NCBI GenBank assembly: GCA_977006965.1
Contig: OZ345357.1
Coordinates: forward strand, 3,038,001 to 3,102,000
Direction of reading: 5' to 3'
Length of the DNA stretch: 64,000 nt
Source of the DNA: Phymatolithon calcareum
Lineage: Eukaryota > Rhodophyta > Florideophyceae > Hapalidiales
Made by a program: the position numbers and the translations under genes. This document shows positions 20,053 through 30,835 of this stretch, piece by piece. The stretch's first letter is position 1; each line of letters opens with the position of its first letter. The notes beneath the pieces are model-generated. The model was not told where the DNA came from. It searched no databases and saw only the letters and a program-made list of their open reading frames with translations.

Positions 20053-20457
20053 AGATTTCACTTAGTTTAGTCGTTCCAAAATAAGTTGTAAATATAGGCG
20101 TTGCTGAAATGGGTCCATATCGCCGTATTTCGTGTATTCGTGTTGGACAAATTGCACGCTCTGTTCGTAGCCAGTTAACTTTCATGTTCGACGTAAACGG
20201 GAATTTAATACTTGGCATTTTGCTCTGCAATAAGAACGTTGCAACGATGTTGGCTTCCCGTGTGATCAACACAACATTGCAGGAGTAAATCTTGCTTTTC
20301 CTTTGAGGCCGTCGAGGTGCCTGAGCGCTGCCACACGCAAAAACTCTCCGGTTGATGACAGGAGATGTATCTCTTCGTTAAGCAATAACGAATTCCCTTG
20401 GAAATCACGAAAACTGAAGGGGTATGGTCGACGCTGTCAACACACACACTCACAAAC
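20053..20457. other. Intergenic space, 405 bp
   Basis: Holds the 3' end of the sterol oxidase transcript and the promoter and leader of the SRPK gene. No coding signal seen. A (CA)-rich run (ACACACACTCACA) lies immediately before the SRPK start. Confidence 0.4.
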
Positions 20458-21693
20458 ATGGGCACCCCGTTTTCTGTTGACCTGGAATTTCCAGTGCAAG
20501 AAGAGCAATACTTGAACACAGATTCTGAAGATGAAAAGGAGTACGAGAAAGGTGGCTACCACAAGGTGGAAATCGGAGATACATTCAACAAATGCCGCTA
20601 TAGAGTTCTCCAAAAGCTTGGATGGGGTCATTTTTCCACGGTTTGGCTATGTCACGATTCTGTGCGTAACCATCATTGCGCACTAAAGATACAAAAGTCC
20701 AATGAACATTACGCTGAGGCTGCGCGAGATGAAATCAAACTGTTACGGATGCTCAACAAAAAGCGAGGCTGCAGAGACATACCTGTTCTTGAGCTGATCG
20801 ACCACTTTGAACATAGTGGGCCTAACGGCACTCATGTTTGTATCGTTTTTGAAATGCTCGGAAAGTCACTTCTGTCCCTCATCAAGAGGTTCAACTACAC
20901 TGGTGTGCCGTACGCCTTGGTCAAAGTTATTGCCAAGCAAATTCTGAAGGGCCTTCTCTTTGCCCACGAAGAATGCATGATCATTCACACCGATCTCAAG
21001 CCAGAAAACGTACTCTTCATTCCCGACAAGCAAGAGATGGACGAGCTGAGCGTTCGGGCCGTGAAAGCAGCAAAGAAGTTCGAAAACATTGAAACCCGCT
21101 GCAAGGCCGTGTCGAAGCCTGAATGGATAAGCATGGGCAAAATTTACGAGCCTAAACTGGACCTTGCTTTCGCGACGCAGAGAGTTAAGATCGTGGACTA
21201 TGGGAATGCCTGCTGGGAGTATCGGCACTTCACGGATGACATTCAGACGCGACAGTACCGGTCACCGGAAGTTATCTTGTGTTCTGGGTATAACACCAAG
21301 ACGGACATGTGGTCTCTTGCATGTCTTTTATTTGAACTGGCGACTGGTGATTTTCTTTTCGATCCTCATAGTGGGAAGAGTTTTGATCGCGACGAAGACC
21401 ATTTGGCGTTAATGTGCGAATTATTAGGGGAAATTCCTCCCTCGTTGATCGACAAGGGAAAGAACTCTGACAAGTTCTTCAGGAAAGGAGAACACACGTT
21501 GAAGCATATAACAAAACTCAGATTTTGGAGCCTGGAGGACGTGTTGTACGACAAATACAAGATGTCAACGCAAGACGCTGCAGAATTTAGCTCGTTCCTC
21601 TTACCAATGCTCCACTACGAACCAGAGCGCCGCATCTCTGCCCGTGAAGCTCTCGAGCATCCCTGCATGTCTGCGCCCGACGCAAAGACTTGA
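20458..21693 (+). CDS. SRPK: SR-protein kinase (SRPK family)
   Basis: Ser/Thr kinase that phosphorylates RS domains of splicing factors. The 411-residue single-exon protein is essentially a bare kinase domain: Gly loop GWGHFSTVW near 55-63, Lys77 in CALKIQKS, catalytic loop HTDLKPEN (177-184), which is the SRPK form of HRD, DYGNACW (247-253) in place of the usual DLGNACW, and the activation segment TRQYRSPEV. GYNTKTDMWSLACLLFELATGDFLFDPHSG is diagnostic for SRPKs. The spacer that splits the kinase lobes is only about 60 residues here, far shorter than the roughly 250 of animal SRPK1. The frame extends 20 codons upstream of the ATG without another ATG. Confidence 0.95.
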   Translation: MGTPFSVDLEFPVQEEQYLNTDSEDEKEYEKGGYHKVEIGDTFNKCRYRVLQKLGWGHFSTVWLCHDSVRNHHCALKIQKSNEHYAEAARDEIKLLRMLNKKRGCRDIPVLELIDHFEHSGPNGTHVCIVFEMLGKSLLSLIKRFNYTGVPYALVKVIAKQILKGLLFAHEECMIIHTDLKPENVLFIPDKQEMDELSVRAVKAAKKFENIETRCKAVSKPEWISMGKIYEPKLDLAFATQRVKIVDYGNACWEYRHFTDDIQTRQYRSPEVILCSGYNTKTDMWSLACLLFELATGDFLFDPHSGKSFDRDEDHLALMCELLGEIPPSLIDKGKNSDKFFRKGEHTLKHITKLRFWSLEDVLYDKYKMSTQDAAEFSSFLLPMLHYEPERRISAREALEHPCMSAPDAKT

Positions 21694-21850
21694 TGTTCGT
21701 CCGCGGGAAGCAACAAATTTAAAAGTTGAATACCGGACCGTTTACAATAATGTAGTGGCGATCGGTAGCAGCGCGTATTAGGCGGCGGCATTATACGCAG
21801 GACGGAGCGGCGATTCTGCTACAACGACCTCAAAAACTCGGCTATAAATA

Positions 21851-22363
21851 TCACTTGCCTTCTTTCTCCTTTACGAAAGCTCGATGTAAAACCTTATCGC
21901 GCCGAGAATCGCGCAATGATGCAAGATACAAACGAGAGTCCTCATCTTGCACAGACGGATCCACAAGCGACCCATACGCATCTTCAGCCCCGCTTCTGCG
22001 CGACGTCTCGATGATTTCAGAACAGATAATTCGATCTGCTGCCTGGTATGCATCATCTTCAGAGAGATTTTCTTCGTTCATCAATCTCATTTGCAGTGCG
22101 ACGAAGCGATCTGCAATGTGACGTCCCGGAATGGACGCCGCTGTGAGGTTGACAGGTATTCTGCGTGCTTGCGGATTTCGGCGCAAAAACGTTTCGCGGA
22201 GCTTATCTTCCGGGAAGATGATGCGAGGTGGACGAGTTCGAGATACAGGTTCGAATTGCGGGGGGGTCATCTCGACAGCAGACAACCAATTCGGTCGCGC
22301 ACCGCGACCGCCTTGCCGCATCATTTTGGTCACCGGCTGCACGAAAGGTTTGCCGCGTCCCAT
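21851..22363 (-). CDS. Mitochondrial small ribosomal subunit protein mS23
   Basis: Protein of 170 residues resembling plant and fungal mS23, a component of the mitochondrial small ribosomal subunit. The N-terminal pattern of a Trp shortly before P-P-x-F (RPNWLSAVEMTPPQFEPVSR), then IIFPEDKLRETFLRRNP and IADRFVALQMRLMNEE-LSEDDAYQAAD, fits that family. The protein is basic at both ends, and no separate cleavable presequence is evident. The start ATG has a very good context (CCACCATGGG). It converges with SRPK (stop codons about 155 bp apart) and lies 211 bp downstream of the ISD11 gene on the same strand. Confidence 0.7.
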   Translation of the reverse strand: MGRGKPFVQPVTKMMRQGGRGARPNWLSAVEMTPPQFEPVSRTRPPRIIFPEDKLRETFLRRNPQARRIPVNLTAASIPGRHIADRFVALQMRLMNEENLSEDDAYQAADRIICSEIIETSRRSGAEDAYGSLVDPSVQDEDSRLYLASLRDSRRDKVLHRAFVKEKEGK

Positions 22364-22574
22364 GGTGGAATATTGGGAGGGAGGCCAGATGCGAAGGGAA
22401 ACAAACCTAAGACGTAGCTGCGTCTTTGAATCGATCAAAAGCCCTGATACATAGGGGAAGATCGAAGACACAAAATAGATGAAAAATAATTGATTTTTAC
22501 AGTTTAGTCGGCTAATCCCTAAAAGTTGAATTTCACAAAAATTCACCCCTCTGTTCCCTCGAGCGCGCGGAAAG

Positions 22575-22841
22575 TCACTGTTCCGGTCGTCGTTCGAGCA
22601 CGGTCGGGGCAGCGGCGAACATTTGGCTGATTGAAGACTGACGCTTGACGACGGCAAGCGTGTTCAATCCATTGTAGTACGCTTGTTTGATGGCCTCCGG
22701 ATCTGTTTCCAATTTCGAAGCTGCGAACGCATGCTGTGTGCGGCGCACGGCGTACTCGCGAAAGTTATAGTCTGCGAATTTGCTGCCATGGCGCAACAAC
22801 GCCCGGTACAGCTTAAGAATGTCGCTTTTCGCAACGCTCAT
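22575..22841 (-). CDS. ISD11: ISD11 / LYRM4, iron-sulfur cluster assembly
   Basis: ISD11 is the small LYR-motif protein that, with acyl carrier protein, stabilises the mitochondrial cysteine desulfurase NFS1. The 88-residue protein has the LYR motif near the N-terminus (LKLYRALLRHG), the diagnostic DYNFREYAVRRTQHAF segment, and TDPEAIKQAYYNGLNTLAVVKRQ leading to a hydrophobic end, matching ISD11 over its whole length. It needs no cleavable presequence in other species and none is seen here. It lies on the same strand as mS23 and YME1, so three mitochondrial genes follow one another. Confidence 0.93.
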   Translation of the reverse strand: MSVAKSDILKLYRALLRHGSKFADYNFREYAVRRTQHAFAASKLETDPEAIKQAYYNGLNTLAVVKRQSSISQMFAAAPTVLERRPEQ

Positions 22842-23305
22842 TTCGTTGAGTGAAAACTAGACCTGCGAATCGTTTCGGCTTCGACGAAAGGCAGCGGGAG
22901 GTTAAGGTCTTGGGCGGAAGTTGATGAGCATTGCAAGCTTTTTTACGATTGATTCTTGACCAGATTTTATGACAACTTCGCTTATGATTCTAGGGTTACG
23001 AGAGAGGACGTCATGTTGGAAGTATTTACTGCAGATCCGATGCTTTCTTTGCCAACTCAAAGTTGGCAAAGAAAGGATCGGATCTCCTTTTATACCATAC
23101 AGCCTTGTCTGAAGTCTGAAATAAGCTGTAGATATAGACTGATTTTGCCACAGCAACATTTGCATGCCTCTAATCCATAGCCCCTCCCATGACACATGCT
23201 GTGGACACGGACAATGGTACGGAGGTGCGCGTGAAGAATGCTATGAACATGATGCTTGCAATTAGGATTCCTAATGCAACCTCCACGTACTACAGAGTAC
23301 GCAGT
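22842..23305. other. Intergenic space with hairpin, 464 bp
   Basis: Lies between the YME1-type gene's 3' end and the ISD11 start. Its main content is the inverted repeat at 23034-23084. No coding signal was found. Confidence 0.5.
23034..23084. repeat. Inverted repeat, 24 bp arms, 3-base loop
   Basis: Arms 23034-23057 and 23061-23084 are reverse complements with one mismatch, and the loop is CAA. The stem ends in GATC on the outside. It could form a hairpin in the 3' UTR of the YME1-type gene or in the ISD11 promoter; either strand would fold. It resembles the other hairpins in this window in having one mismatch and a tiny loop, but not in sequence. Confidence 0.85.
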
Positions 23306-25492
23306 TTATTGCGCTGATGTATTTGGCGCATCCAAGACATTTCTTTCCGGATCTGACGTCAAAATAGGATCTACCCTCACGGTCTTTGTTAGTTTCGCGC
23401 TATTAGACTTCTCCTTCTCCAATAACGACCCTAAAGTTCCTTGCGCCGCTAACCGAACTTGGTCCCCAGTTAGTGTTTCATATTCCAATAGCGCACCAGC
23501 GAGGTTATGCAGCTCTTCTTGCCGCGCAACCAGCAATGTCTTAGCTCTGCTGTAAGAATCATCCAAAAGCTTCTTCACTTCAGCTTCGATACGAGCTCTA
23601 GTCTCAGGAGACTCAGACTGCTTGTCGTAAGTAACCTTGCCCAGTTTTTCCGACATCCCAAATCTCGTTACCATGGCCTCAGCCAGTTGCGTAGCCTGAG
23701 CAAAATCTGACTCTGCACCGCTTGTTACCTGGTCCTCTCCGAAGATGAGCTCTTCAGCGGCCCGTCCGCCCATGCATACGTCCAACTTGGCCAGCATTTG
23801 CTGTCTCGACATTGACGTCATGTCCGTCTCAGGTAGCTGAGACACCATACCTAGTGCCTGACCCCTTGGTACTATCGTCGCTTTGTGAACAGGCAATGCA
23901 CCCACAGTGTTGCTGGCGATAAGTGCGTGTCCGCCCTCGTGATACGCCGTCAGACGCCGCGTGTCTTCGCTGATGAATGCAGACTTTCTCTCGGCACCCA
24001 TCAATATCCTGTCTTTTGCGTGCTCTAAATGATACATCTTGACCGATGAATAACCGTCGCTAGCAGCTTTGAGAGCTGCAATATTTGCCAGGTTCGCCAG
24101 ATCAGCTCCAGAAAAACCTGGTGTGCCACGCGCAATGATGTCTAGTTTGACATCCTCATCAAGTGGTAAATTCTTCGCGTGAACCTCCAAGATTTGTCTT
24201 CTTCCGATCGCATCTGGGTTAGGCACTGCTATGTGCCGGTCAAAGCGCCCAGGTCTAACAAGTGCATTGTCAAGACTTTCCGGAAAATTGGTGGCAGCGA
24301 TCACAATAATCCCTTCACTGGGATTAAACCCATCAAGTTCGACGAGAAGTTGGTTCAACGTCATCTTCATGTATTGCTGATCCTTGGGATTTCTCTTTCC
24401 GCCAACAGAATCAAGCTCGTCAATAAATATAATACACGGTGCGCGCTTTTTCGCAGCAGCAAACAATTCGCGAACACGGCGGGCACCAACGCCTACGAAC
24501 ATCTCTTCGAACTCAGATCCAGAAGCATAAAAGAACGGACGACCAGCTTCACCCGCAATGGAGCGCGCAAGGAGTGTTTTCCCCGTACCGGGCGGTCCGA
24601 CTAAAAGCACGCCCTTCGGAAGCTTGCCTCCTAGCCTAGTGAACTTCTCAGGGGCGCGCAAAAACTCCACAATTTCCTGCAATTCTGACTTGGCCTCATC
24701 ACATCCTTTGACGTCCTCAAAGGTCTTCGGGTCTGACTGCTCTGGTTCCGGATTCATTTCCGTATTGATGCCCATTCCACGCGTCACGCCCCTCTCTTCC
24801 ATGATGACACCGATGAAACCCAAAACAAGGAAGGTAGTACCAAGCACACGAACCGCTCTCCACAACTGCTGTTGCATGGACGGCTCAGCCAGCGCGACGT
24901 GTATCGGTTCCACCTTCGAGCCACCACCATTCGCTCTGCCAGAAAACATTCCAAGCGCTCCACCGAAAGGCCCACCCGGGCCCCCCTTGATCGATTCCGC
25001 CGCACCATTGAACCCCTGCCCCCCAACAGCAGTCGCCGCCAATGGCGCACTTGCCGCGGGGCCTGTGGGAAACGCCTTAGCTGTAGAGGCACTTTTTGCA
25101 GACGTGGAAACCATAGTCTGAAGAATTTCTGGGAGTTTGACGCGGTCCAGATTGCCTGTGGCAGCAAGCGCTTTCAAATACTCTTTCGCAACGCTCTCAC
25201 CGGTTGCGTAACTACCGCCCTCCACGCGTTTGATGACTTCTTCTGGGCGAACTCTACCCAGTGCGCGAAGATAAACGCCTTGGATTTCTGCATCATGACT
25301 TCTGAGGTTGGCCTCTTCTGCGAGTCGAGCTAATCTTCGTTCTTCTGCACTGGAGAACATTGACCAGGAGCGAACGCCATAGGCCGCATTGCGATGCGCG
25401 CTGCGTCCATGGGTTGCATTCGTTTGTGCGACGCGACGTGCGGCTCCAAACACTTGAGACCGTACTTGGAGAAGGGCGGAGCTTGCAGCCAT
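23306..25492 (-). CDS. YME1: YME1-type mitochondrial AAA metalloprotease (FtsH family)
   Basis: i-AAA protease of the mitochondrial inner membrane, facing the intermembrane space and degrading unassembled or damaged membrane proteins. The 728-residue protein begins with a basic, Ser/Ala/Arg-rich presequence. It has a Yme1-like N-terminal helical domain ([17 protein letters not shown]), a Gly-rich linker, one membrane segment at about 211-230, then the AAA module with Walker A GPPGTGKT (299-306) and Walker B IIFIDELD. The protease domain has the zinc site HEGGH and the third ligand region [14 protein letters not shown] single membrane segment and the phrase [24 protein letters not shown] favour YME1 over m-AAA or plastid FtsH. 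I take the ATG at 25492 (CAACATGGCT); the frame is open 17 codons upstream. Confidence 0.95.
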   Translation of the reverse strand: MAASSALLQVRSQVFGAARRVAQTNATHGRSAHRNAAYGVRSWSMFSSAEERRLARLAEEANLRSHDAEIQGVYLRALGRVRPEEVIKRVEGGSYATGESVAKEYLKALAATGNLDRVKLPEILQTMVSTSAKSASTAKAFPTGPAASAPLAATAVGGQGFNGAAESIKGGPGGPFGGALGMFSGRANGGGSKVEPIHVALAEPSMQQQLWRAVRVLGTTFLVLGFIGVIMEERGVTRGMGINTEMNPEPEQSDPKTFEDVKGCDEAKSELQEIVEFLRAPEKFTRLGGKLPKGVLLVGPPGTGKTLLARSIAGEAGRPFFYASGSEFEEMFVGVGARRVRELFAAAKKRAPCIIFIDELDSVGGKRNPKDQQYMKMTLNQLLVELDGFNPSEGIIVIAATNFPESLDNALVRPGRFDRHIAVPNPDAIGRRQILEVHAKNLPLDEDVKLDIIARGTPGFSGADLANLANIAALKAASDGYSSVKMYHLEHAKDRILMGAERKSAFISEDTRRLTAYHEGGHALIASNTVGALPVHKATIVPRGQALGMVSQLPETDMTSMSRQQMLAKLDVCMGGRAAEELIFGEDQVTSGAESDFAQATQLAEAMVTRFGMSEKLGKVTYDKQSESPETRARIEAEVKKLLDDSYSRAKTLLVARQEELHNLAGALLEYETLTGDQVRLAAQGTLGSLLEKEKSNSAKLTKTVRVDPILTSDPERNVLDAPNTSAQ

Positions 25493-26507
25493 GTTGCAAC
25501 GCAGGATATCGCTTCGCGGATGATGATGCACGGTCCTGGACACGGCACTTGAACGAGAACTGAGAGGGGATTTTAATCCGAAAACATTACAAAATGATTT
25601 TTCAAATTACATATGATATCGACATAATTAGATTATGGGCATCAACTTGTCCTTCAGATCCAGGCCATGAGATTGTGCCCTCTGCCCGTCGAAGTGCATG
25701 GCCAGAGAGGAACTACAATTCAACTTCAGACCGGCATTCCTCAATCTGCCATCTCATCCATATTCTGAACAGTTCGTCTAAAGCTTGACACTGATGACTA
25801 CTGTAGTGAAAAGCAAATTTAAACGGAACTTCTGAGTTACCTTCCTACCCGCAAACACCGTTTATATTCGTCGGACTAAGAAAGCTATTTTTCTGTCCGG
25901 CGTTTCAGAGCAGTGGTTCTTCTACAAGTGAGGTGAATATATTGCTCCATAGGATATTTTATTAGAGTACAGGTACTTCTTCAGTTGCATGGAGTTTAAT
26001 CGTGTTCTCCTCCACAAGCTATCTTATTTTAATAATAAAAATTGACACTTCAAATTAATCCTAACTTTTTATTCTGGTCGAAGTGAATTTCGTCATGTAC
26101 CAGGTCTTAGTCTATATTTATGATAAAATAAAATTCCCAGACTTTTTTGTTGTGCTTACAGTCGTGAATTCAAGTACAGCGGACTACTCTACGGAAACGT
26201 CCAATTGTGCGTGCCTCCTCCCGTTCCTTTTGTGGTACAGTATTGAAGCCTTTGGGTGGACATTCCTTTCAAGGCGGGCAGGCCATCCACCGCGTAAGCC
26301 TGCATCGATTTTGGGAAACTGTGAGCGCTCTCTATTCTTCTTCCACACAGCGCAAAATGAGTTCCAGTTTATGTTGTTTTGTCTCTGGCATAGCGGTGCG
26401 TTCTTCTTGGCGTACACCGGCATTTATAGCTGCTCATGTTCCCTTTTTACTAACCTTGCGTGGAAGTTTTCTCCAATTCCTGATGTGTTATCTAGGGTTC
26501 CGCTACC
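25493..26507. other. AT-rich intergenic region, about 1 kb
   Basis: No gene supported. Runs of AT with poly-A/T tracts occur at 26030-26130. Open frames at 26083-26532 encode hydrophobic, Cys- and Phe-rich sequences without family similarity; they could hide an upstream exon of the small membrane protein that follows, but I found no splice pair that gives a convincing product. Confidence 0.4.
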
Positions 26508-26717
26508 ATGCTCGCGTTCGGGTTTGCGATGAAGTCGCACAACGAATTTTTGGGATACCATGGCGATTTTGACAAAGCGGCTGCGTCGTGCTTCAAAACC
26601 GCTGGAGTATTCGGCGTCATCAGCGCTGTTTCTTTGGGGCTTTTCGTGATTGGTGCAGTGCGAACGAAACTTAGCCCTCCGGAGCCAGTTGCCCGAGGAG
26701 ACTACCAGGCTGTCTGA
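26508..26717 (+). CDS. Small single-pass membrane protein, 69 residues
   Basis: I do not recognise it. The frame starts at an ATG in GCTACCATG context, encodes a polar N-terminal part (HNEFLGYHGDFDKAAASCF), one hydrophobic segment of about 22 residues (AGVFGVISAVSLGLFVIGAV), then a short basic and Pro-rich tail. This layout suits a small subunit of an organellar or ER membrane complex. Codon use and base composition rise above the AT-rich flanks, supporting a real gene, but the short length leaves doubt, and an upstream exon cannot be ruled out because a possible acceptor (TTATCTAG) lies just before the ATG. Confidence 0.5.
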   Translation: MLAFGFAMKSHNEFLGYHGDFDKAAASCFKTAGVFGVISAVSLGLFVIGAVRTKLSPPEPVARGDYQAV

Positions 26718-27377
26718 GAGCGTTATTCTAGGCTAAACCATGGTGTGAAGTGAAGTAACATTCATCACTGGATCCAGTCGTTTTGATGACACATGAACAG
26801 CGTCGTCCAGACGAAGAACTTCTTGTCTAGGAACAATGAAAGTTTTTTGATTATTTGAACTAATCTTAGCTCGCCCCACTTGAATTTTGAAAACTGAACC
26901 ATGCCGTCATGGCTGAAGTAATACGGCAGACTTCCCCTTCTTGTTGTGACCATCACATTTTCTTGTCGTGAAGATTCGCGTTAGACTCTCCCCCTCTCTA
27001 ACAGAATCAGTTGCGTCAGGTTCCGGCATTCAACTTGCATCTTCCTGAAAGTTGTCTGAATATACCACAAAATTTCCTTAACCTATTCAGAAGTCTGACA
27101 GTCTGAACAGATGTTAAACAATTCAATGATTGAACCATCAATTTCTGAATATCCCTGAATCAGACATTACTCTGAAATACAGAACGTGCTCATTGGCTAC
27201 TTCTCGACCGTTTCGACGTCCACGAGTAAGGCCTCCTACGATGCCCATCGCATTCACTACAAAACCCCTCGGTCATCAAGGCTGCGGTTTCAGCCGCCAC
27301 CAAACATTCTACGTTAGCCAGGAATCTGCCAACTTTAATGCCGCCGTTTCCCGCTGCATCATAGCAATACTCTGGTA
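26718..27377. other. Intergenic space, 660 bp
   Basis: AT-rich with repeated TCTGAA/CAGTCTGA words near 27050-27180 but no ordered repeat. No coding signal. Confidence 0.4.
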
Positions 27378-27962
27378 ATGAAACCTGACGATGCAACAGT
27401 TTCGGATGCAAGTGACCCGAATGTTGATTTGGGAACACCGCTAAAAAAGTCGGGAAAGCAGGTCTCGCTGGAAGTGAACCATGGAAGGAGAAAGCGAAGT
27501 CGAGGAGATAACATTGTGGATGACACCGATGAAGAAAGAGTGCTGCCAGGAACTGGCAATCTGTTTTTGTCACAAGACACCTTCGATGAAGAGAATATTC
27601 TCGGGCAATTGTTACCAATAATTGAGAAAGGTCCAAGGTCCGCTTCTGAACTTCTTGCAGAGTTGCGCAAAAGTCCAGGGTCTTTCCAAAACGGCAGGCG
27701 ACCATCTGCTCAAACCTTGTCAGCCTCATTGGAAACAATTGAATCAGTGCTCGAACTAGCGGTCGATGTCGATCAGTATATTGTTACTGTCCCCCCTTGC
27801 ACTGGTGTGCCTCAATTACCTTCTTGGGCTGATGTTTGTATGTACACCACTTCCAAGCGAGACAAGATTCAATCCGAACGTTTGGGCCCTTTGAAAGAAA
27901 AGTCCCCGTATGGAATGTTAATTGCAAAGCACGAAGAAGAATTTAGAGAGCTGATGCAGTAG
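27378..27962 (+). CDS. Unassigned 194-residue protein, probably nuclear
   Basis: No family recognised. A single exon begins with ATG and ends TAG. The N-terminal half is polar, with many Asp and Ser, and contains a monopartite basic cluster GRRKRSRG (near residue 37) that could act as a nuclear localisation signal. The second half is more ordered: ENILGQLLPIIEKGPRSASELLAEL followed by SLETIESVLELAVDVDQYI has the alternation of a small helical or winged-helix domain. It ends HEEEFRELMQ. It stands alone, about 430 bp upstream of the PITP gene on the same strand. Confidence 0.7.
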   Translation: MKPDDATVSDASDPNVDLGTPLKKSGKQVSLEVNHGRRKRSRGDNIVDDTDEERVLPGTGNLFLSQDTFDEENILGQLLPIIEKGPRSASELLAELRKSPGSFQNGRRPSAQTLSASLETIESVLELAVDVDQYIVTVPPCTGVPQLPSWADVCMYTTSKRDKIQSERLGPLKEKSPYGMLIAKHEEEFRELMQ

Positions 27963-28388
27963 ACTGTTACCATTGCGTGCAGGGGAATTCGACATTACGA
28001 TGCAATCCTATTGACGTGCATGTAGCCCGCATTGTGTGCCGCCTAACGCAGCAGTCAAGGCGCTGATGGAAGTGCAATTATATTCCCAATATTGTAAAAA
28101 GATTCTTTCGGTGACTGCGTTATCCTGGAGAGTCTATTCAGGGCAGGTTTGGTAGAACTCTATACTGTAGCTTTTTTTTAAAAAAATTCCAGGTACAAAA
28201 TAATTAGACCGCAGATATACAGTATAGACCCTACATTAACCAATCAATAATGAGTAGTCGTGAAGACGCTTGTGATTGGATAATCATCACGGCGGTGAAC
28301 ACAGGCAAGGTCGCCATTGCTTTGGAAGAAATTTCAAAGATAGATAATCTTTCCACAAGAGCATCCGAAGAATATCAATCTCCTTGCG
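27963..28388. other. Intergenic space, 426 bp
   Basis: Contains the 3' end of the 194-residue gene and the promoter of the PITP gene. A poly-T/poly-A junction lies near 28171-28188, and TACTGTA/TACAGTA copies occur near 28164 and 28219. A short frame starting at 28250 overlaps PITP exon 1 in another frame and is not considered real. Confidence 0.4.
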
Positions 28389-29484
28389 ATGCTGATACGG
28401 GAATACAGAATTCCATTTCCCGCTACTGTAGAGGAGTATAATGTCGGTGCGTTGAAGGGGCGATTCCATACTTGAATTTCGTTGACGCGGACATCTTGCT
28501 GACAATGTTTCGGCAAGCGCGATGATCTCAAATCAGGAATGCTGTACATGATCGCGCGGGCGAGTAAAGAAGAGCAAAAAGCCGGCGGTCAAAACTGTGT
28601 CGTTGTTGTCAAACATGAGCGATATTTCGAGAATGAGCATCAAATGCCTCCAGGCGTATACACGGAGAAAGTGTTCTACATTCGCAACTTCCTGCCTCGG
28701 TTTATAAAGTACTTCGTCCCGGAGTCCAAGTCAACGCTTTTGGAAAAGGTATTCGTTTCGGAAACACATCCCGTGGAATGACAAGTGCGTGGCCGATGCT
28801 TGAAGTCTAACAGTAATCTCTTCAATTTCATCTTCTCAGTCGTGGAATGCATATCCTCATCATTGTTTAACTATGTATGAATCGCCGTGGCTGGGAAGTG
28901 CGTTTTCTTTAAGCGTGGAAAGCAAGTACATTGCGAACGACAGGGGCGAAATTCCGAATGCGCTTGGGCTTTCCACAGAGGAGCTTGCAAATCGAGAAGT
29001 CCTCGTTCTCGACATTGCGAGCGACGAGCATCTGCGAATGACGGAAGAAACGGACGTGAGAAATTTTGAATCGGCAATAACAAAACGACCAGCGCTTGGA
29101 TCGAGCGGCGTTTGGGTTCGTGAGCATGATCCTATCATGTGTTGTTACAAAGTGTGCAAACTTGACGTGAGTACTTCTCTTCTACCTGGACGCCGAGTTG
29201 AACAATGGGGTCAAAGACACGGTTTACAGTCATCATTCATTCGGTATAACCGACAGGTTTTGAGATGGATTGACTCCTGGTTTGCTTTGAAGCTAGGCGA
29301 TGTGGACATGTTTGCTGTTCGAGAACCAGTACCGCCTATTCCAAGTCAAAAACCGTTGCCAAAACCACTGGGAAAGGCGGTTGCGACCGTGGCGACTGTG
29401 CTGGCGACCGAATTATCCACGGATGCGGCAGCGGCGGAATTTGTGTTCTCGTGTGCCGATGAGACAAATCCCTTTACAGTATGA
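28389..29484 (+). CDS. PITP: Phosphatidylinositol transfer protein, three exons
   Basis: START-like class I PITP that exchanges phosphatidylinositol and phosphatidylcholine between membranes. Exons are 28389-28446, 28537-28748 and 28840-29484, with GT-AG introns of 90 and 91 bp, giving about 304 residues. Exon 1 supplies MLIREYRIPFPATVEEYNV, and the join restores VGMLYMIARASKEE, the family signature. Exon 2 has GVYTEKVFYIRNFLPRFIKYFVP, exon 3 begins SWNAYPHH and continues to VLVLDIASDE. The C-terminal helix carries the usual FIRYNRQVLRWIDSWFAL. The last 60 residues are Pro- and Ala-rich and extend beyond typical PITPs of about 270. The joins are strongly supported because they reproduce family sequence on both sides. 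Confidence 0.93.
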
Positions 29485-30835
29485 AGGTTAACATACTCTT
29501 AACTGGGCAGTTTTGAATTTTGGTGTCCTGCTTATCATTTGTGAGTCAAGATAGATGCTGTCAAGTGCAGTCTTTTGTAGTGGCAAGATGTGCCAATGGC
29601 CACAGGGGCAGCAAATAGTTATTTCCAGCTCCTTCGAGCCCAGAGAGCAGCACGTCTGTAATCACGGCTGAAGTTAATTAAGTACAGCGCCCTCTGGAAA
29701 TTTTTGACATCTTACAATGCGCAATGATGAAGAAGGGATGGCGTTCCTCCCCGCTGTCTGACGAAGTGCTTGCAGTATGCGCATTGCGTGATAGTGCTTG
29801 CAAAACTCATGTCCACTAAATTGCGACAATCTTGATCCGCGAGAGACGAAAATGTCTTTTCAGTCCTCTTCTGATTCGGGGATTTCCCATTGATTGATAC
29901 TATGAATCGTGTTTTCCCCCTATGCCGACAGTGACAAATTCACAAATTCCACGCTGGAATTTGGAAGGCATTAGCTTCTGCCTCTCAAATCAAGGTCTCT
30001 GCGTGAAGACCGTCGGGTGTCTACCGTACAGTACTGTACCTAAAGTGTCTTCCCAGCAACGGCTGGTTGGCGGCGCAAAGAGTCGCTTGCGGCGGAATTC
30101 CTACAGGAACTGAGTCAATAACAATATTATTGTTGGAGCTGGAGTCAACGTACGTTCGATGGATCGGCAGCTGGTGAATTCTCTGAAATTACTGTTGAAA
30201 TTCATTTATTTATTTGATATCAGTCCCCACAGCCATATGGCTGTAGAAGGCTCCGTCTTTGATAAACGCGCGTGAACAAAAAAGGATTTCCACACCGAGA
30301 CCTGTATGAAACAACTGCGACTTTTCAACATTTCAAACTCACGCTCGAAAAGACATGGCTCTGCACGTGGCGCAAAGTTTGGATTACGTGTCTCTACAAG
30401 CGCAAAAAAGAGTCCATAATTTCAAATATTCCAACTTTTCGCAAAAACTAACCAATCATTGCTTTTAAACGGCGGAGAAGTCGATTGTTGCACATAGCCG
30501 TTAATATTTTTGTTGAAAAGTACATAAAGTGCACTTTATTTGCCGCATACCAAAATGAAGCACTTGTCCCAAAAACGAGAGGCTCGCCTGCAAGACTGTA
30601 AGTCTTACCGGTTGAGTGTAATACTTTCAAATTTCTATGATTTTATTGGTTTCGCCTTAAATATTGAATTTGTCATACCTCGGATTCACTCAGTCCAGTC
30701 CTTCAAATCGTCCTGTTCAACAACTTCATCCCTCCAGTCACAGAGGAACCCGCGCTCCGCCATCACCTGCGCACACATTGCTGAAGGTCACCGGCTCCCC
30801 CGTACATTCGTCTCTTTTCGCATCGATCTCACAAA
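29485..30835. other. Intergenic region, about 1.35 kb
   Basis: No coding gene supported. It contains a TACAGTACTGTA pair at about 30024-30035, a perfect 16 bp palindrome ACAGCCATATGGCTGT at 30228-30243, and C-rich, CA-rich sequence in the last 130 bases that is probably the leader of the cofilin gene. Confidence 0.5.

Noticed and set aside
24558-25121. 187-codon frame antisense to the YME1-type gene
   Set aside because: Arises from the Gly/Ala-rich linker read backwards as Pro/Ala-rich sequence.
26083-26532. Hydrophobic frame upstream of the 69-residue membrane protein
   Set aside because: I looked for a splice pair joining it to the following frame and found no convincing donor; hydrophobicity is expected from T-rich DNA.
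28250-28441. 63-codon frame overlapping PITP exon 1
   Set aside because: Another frame from 28389 gives the conserved PITP N-terminus and splices correctly.
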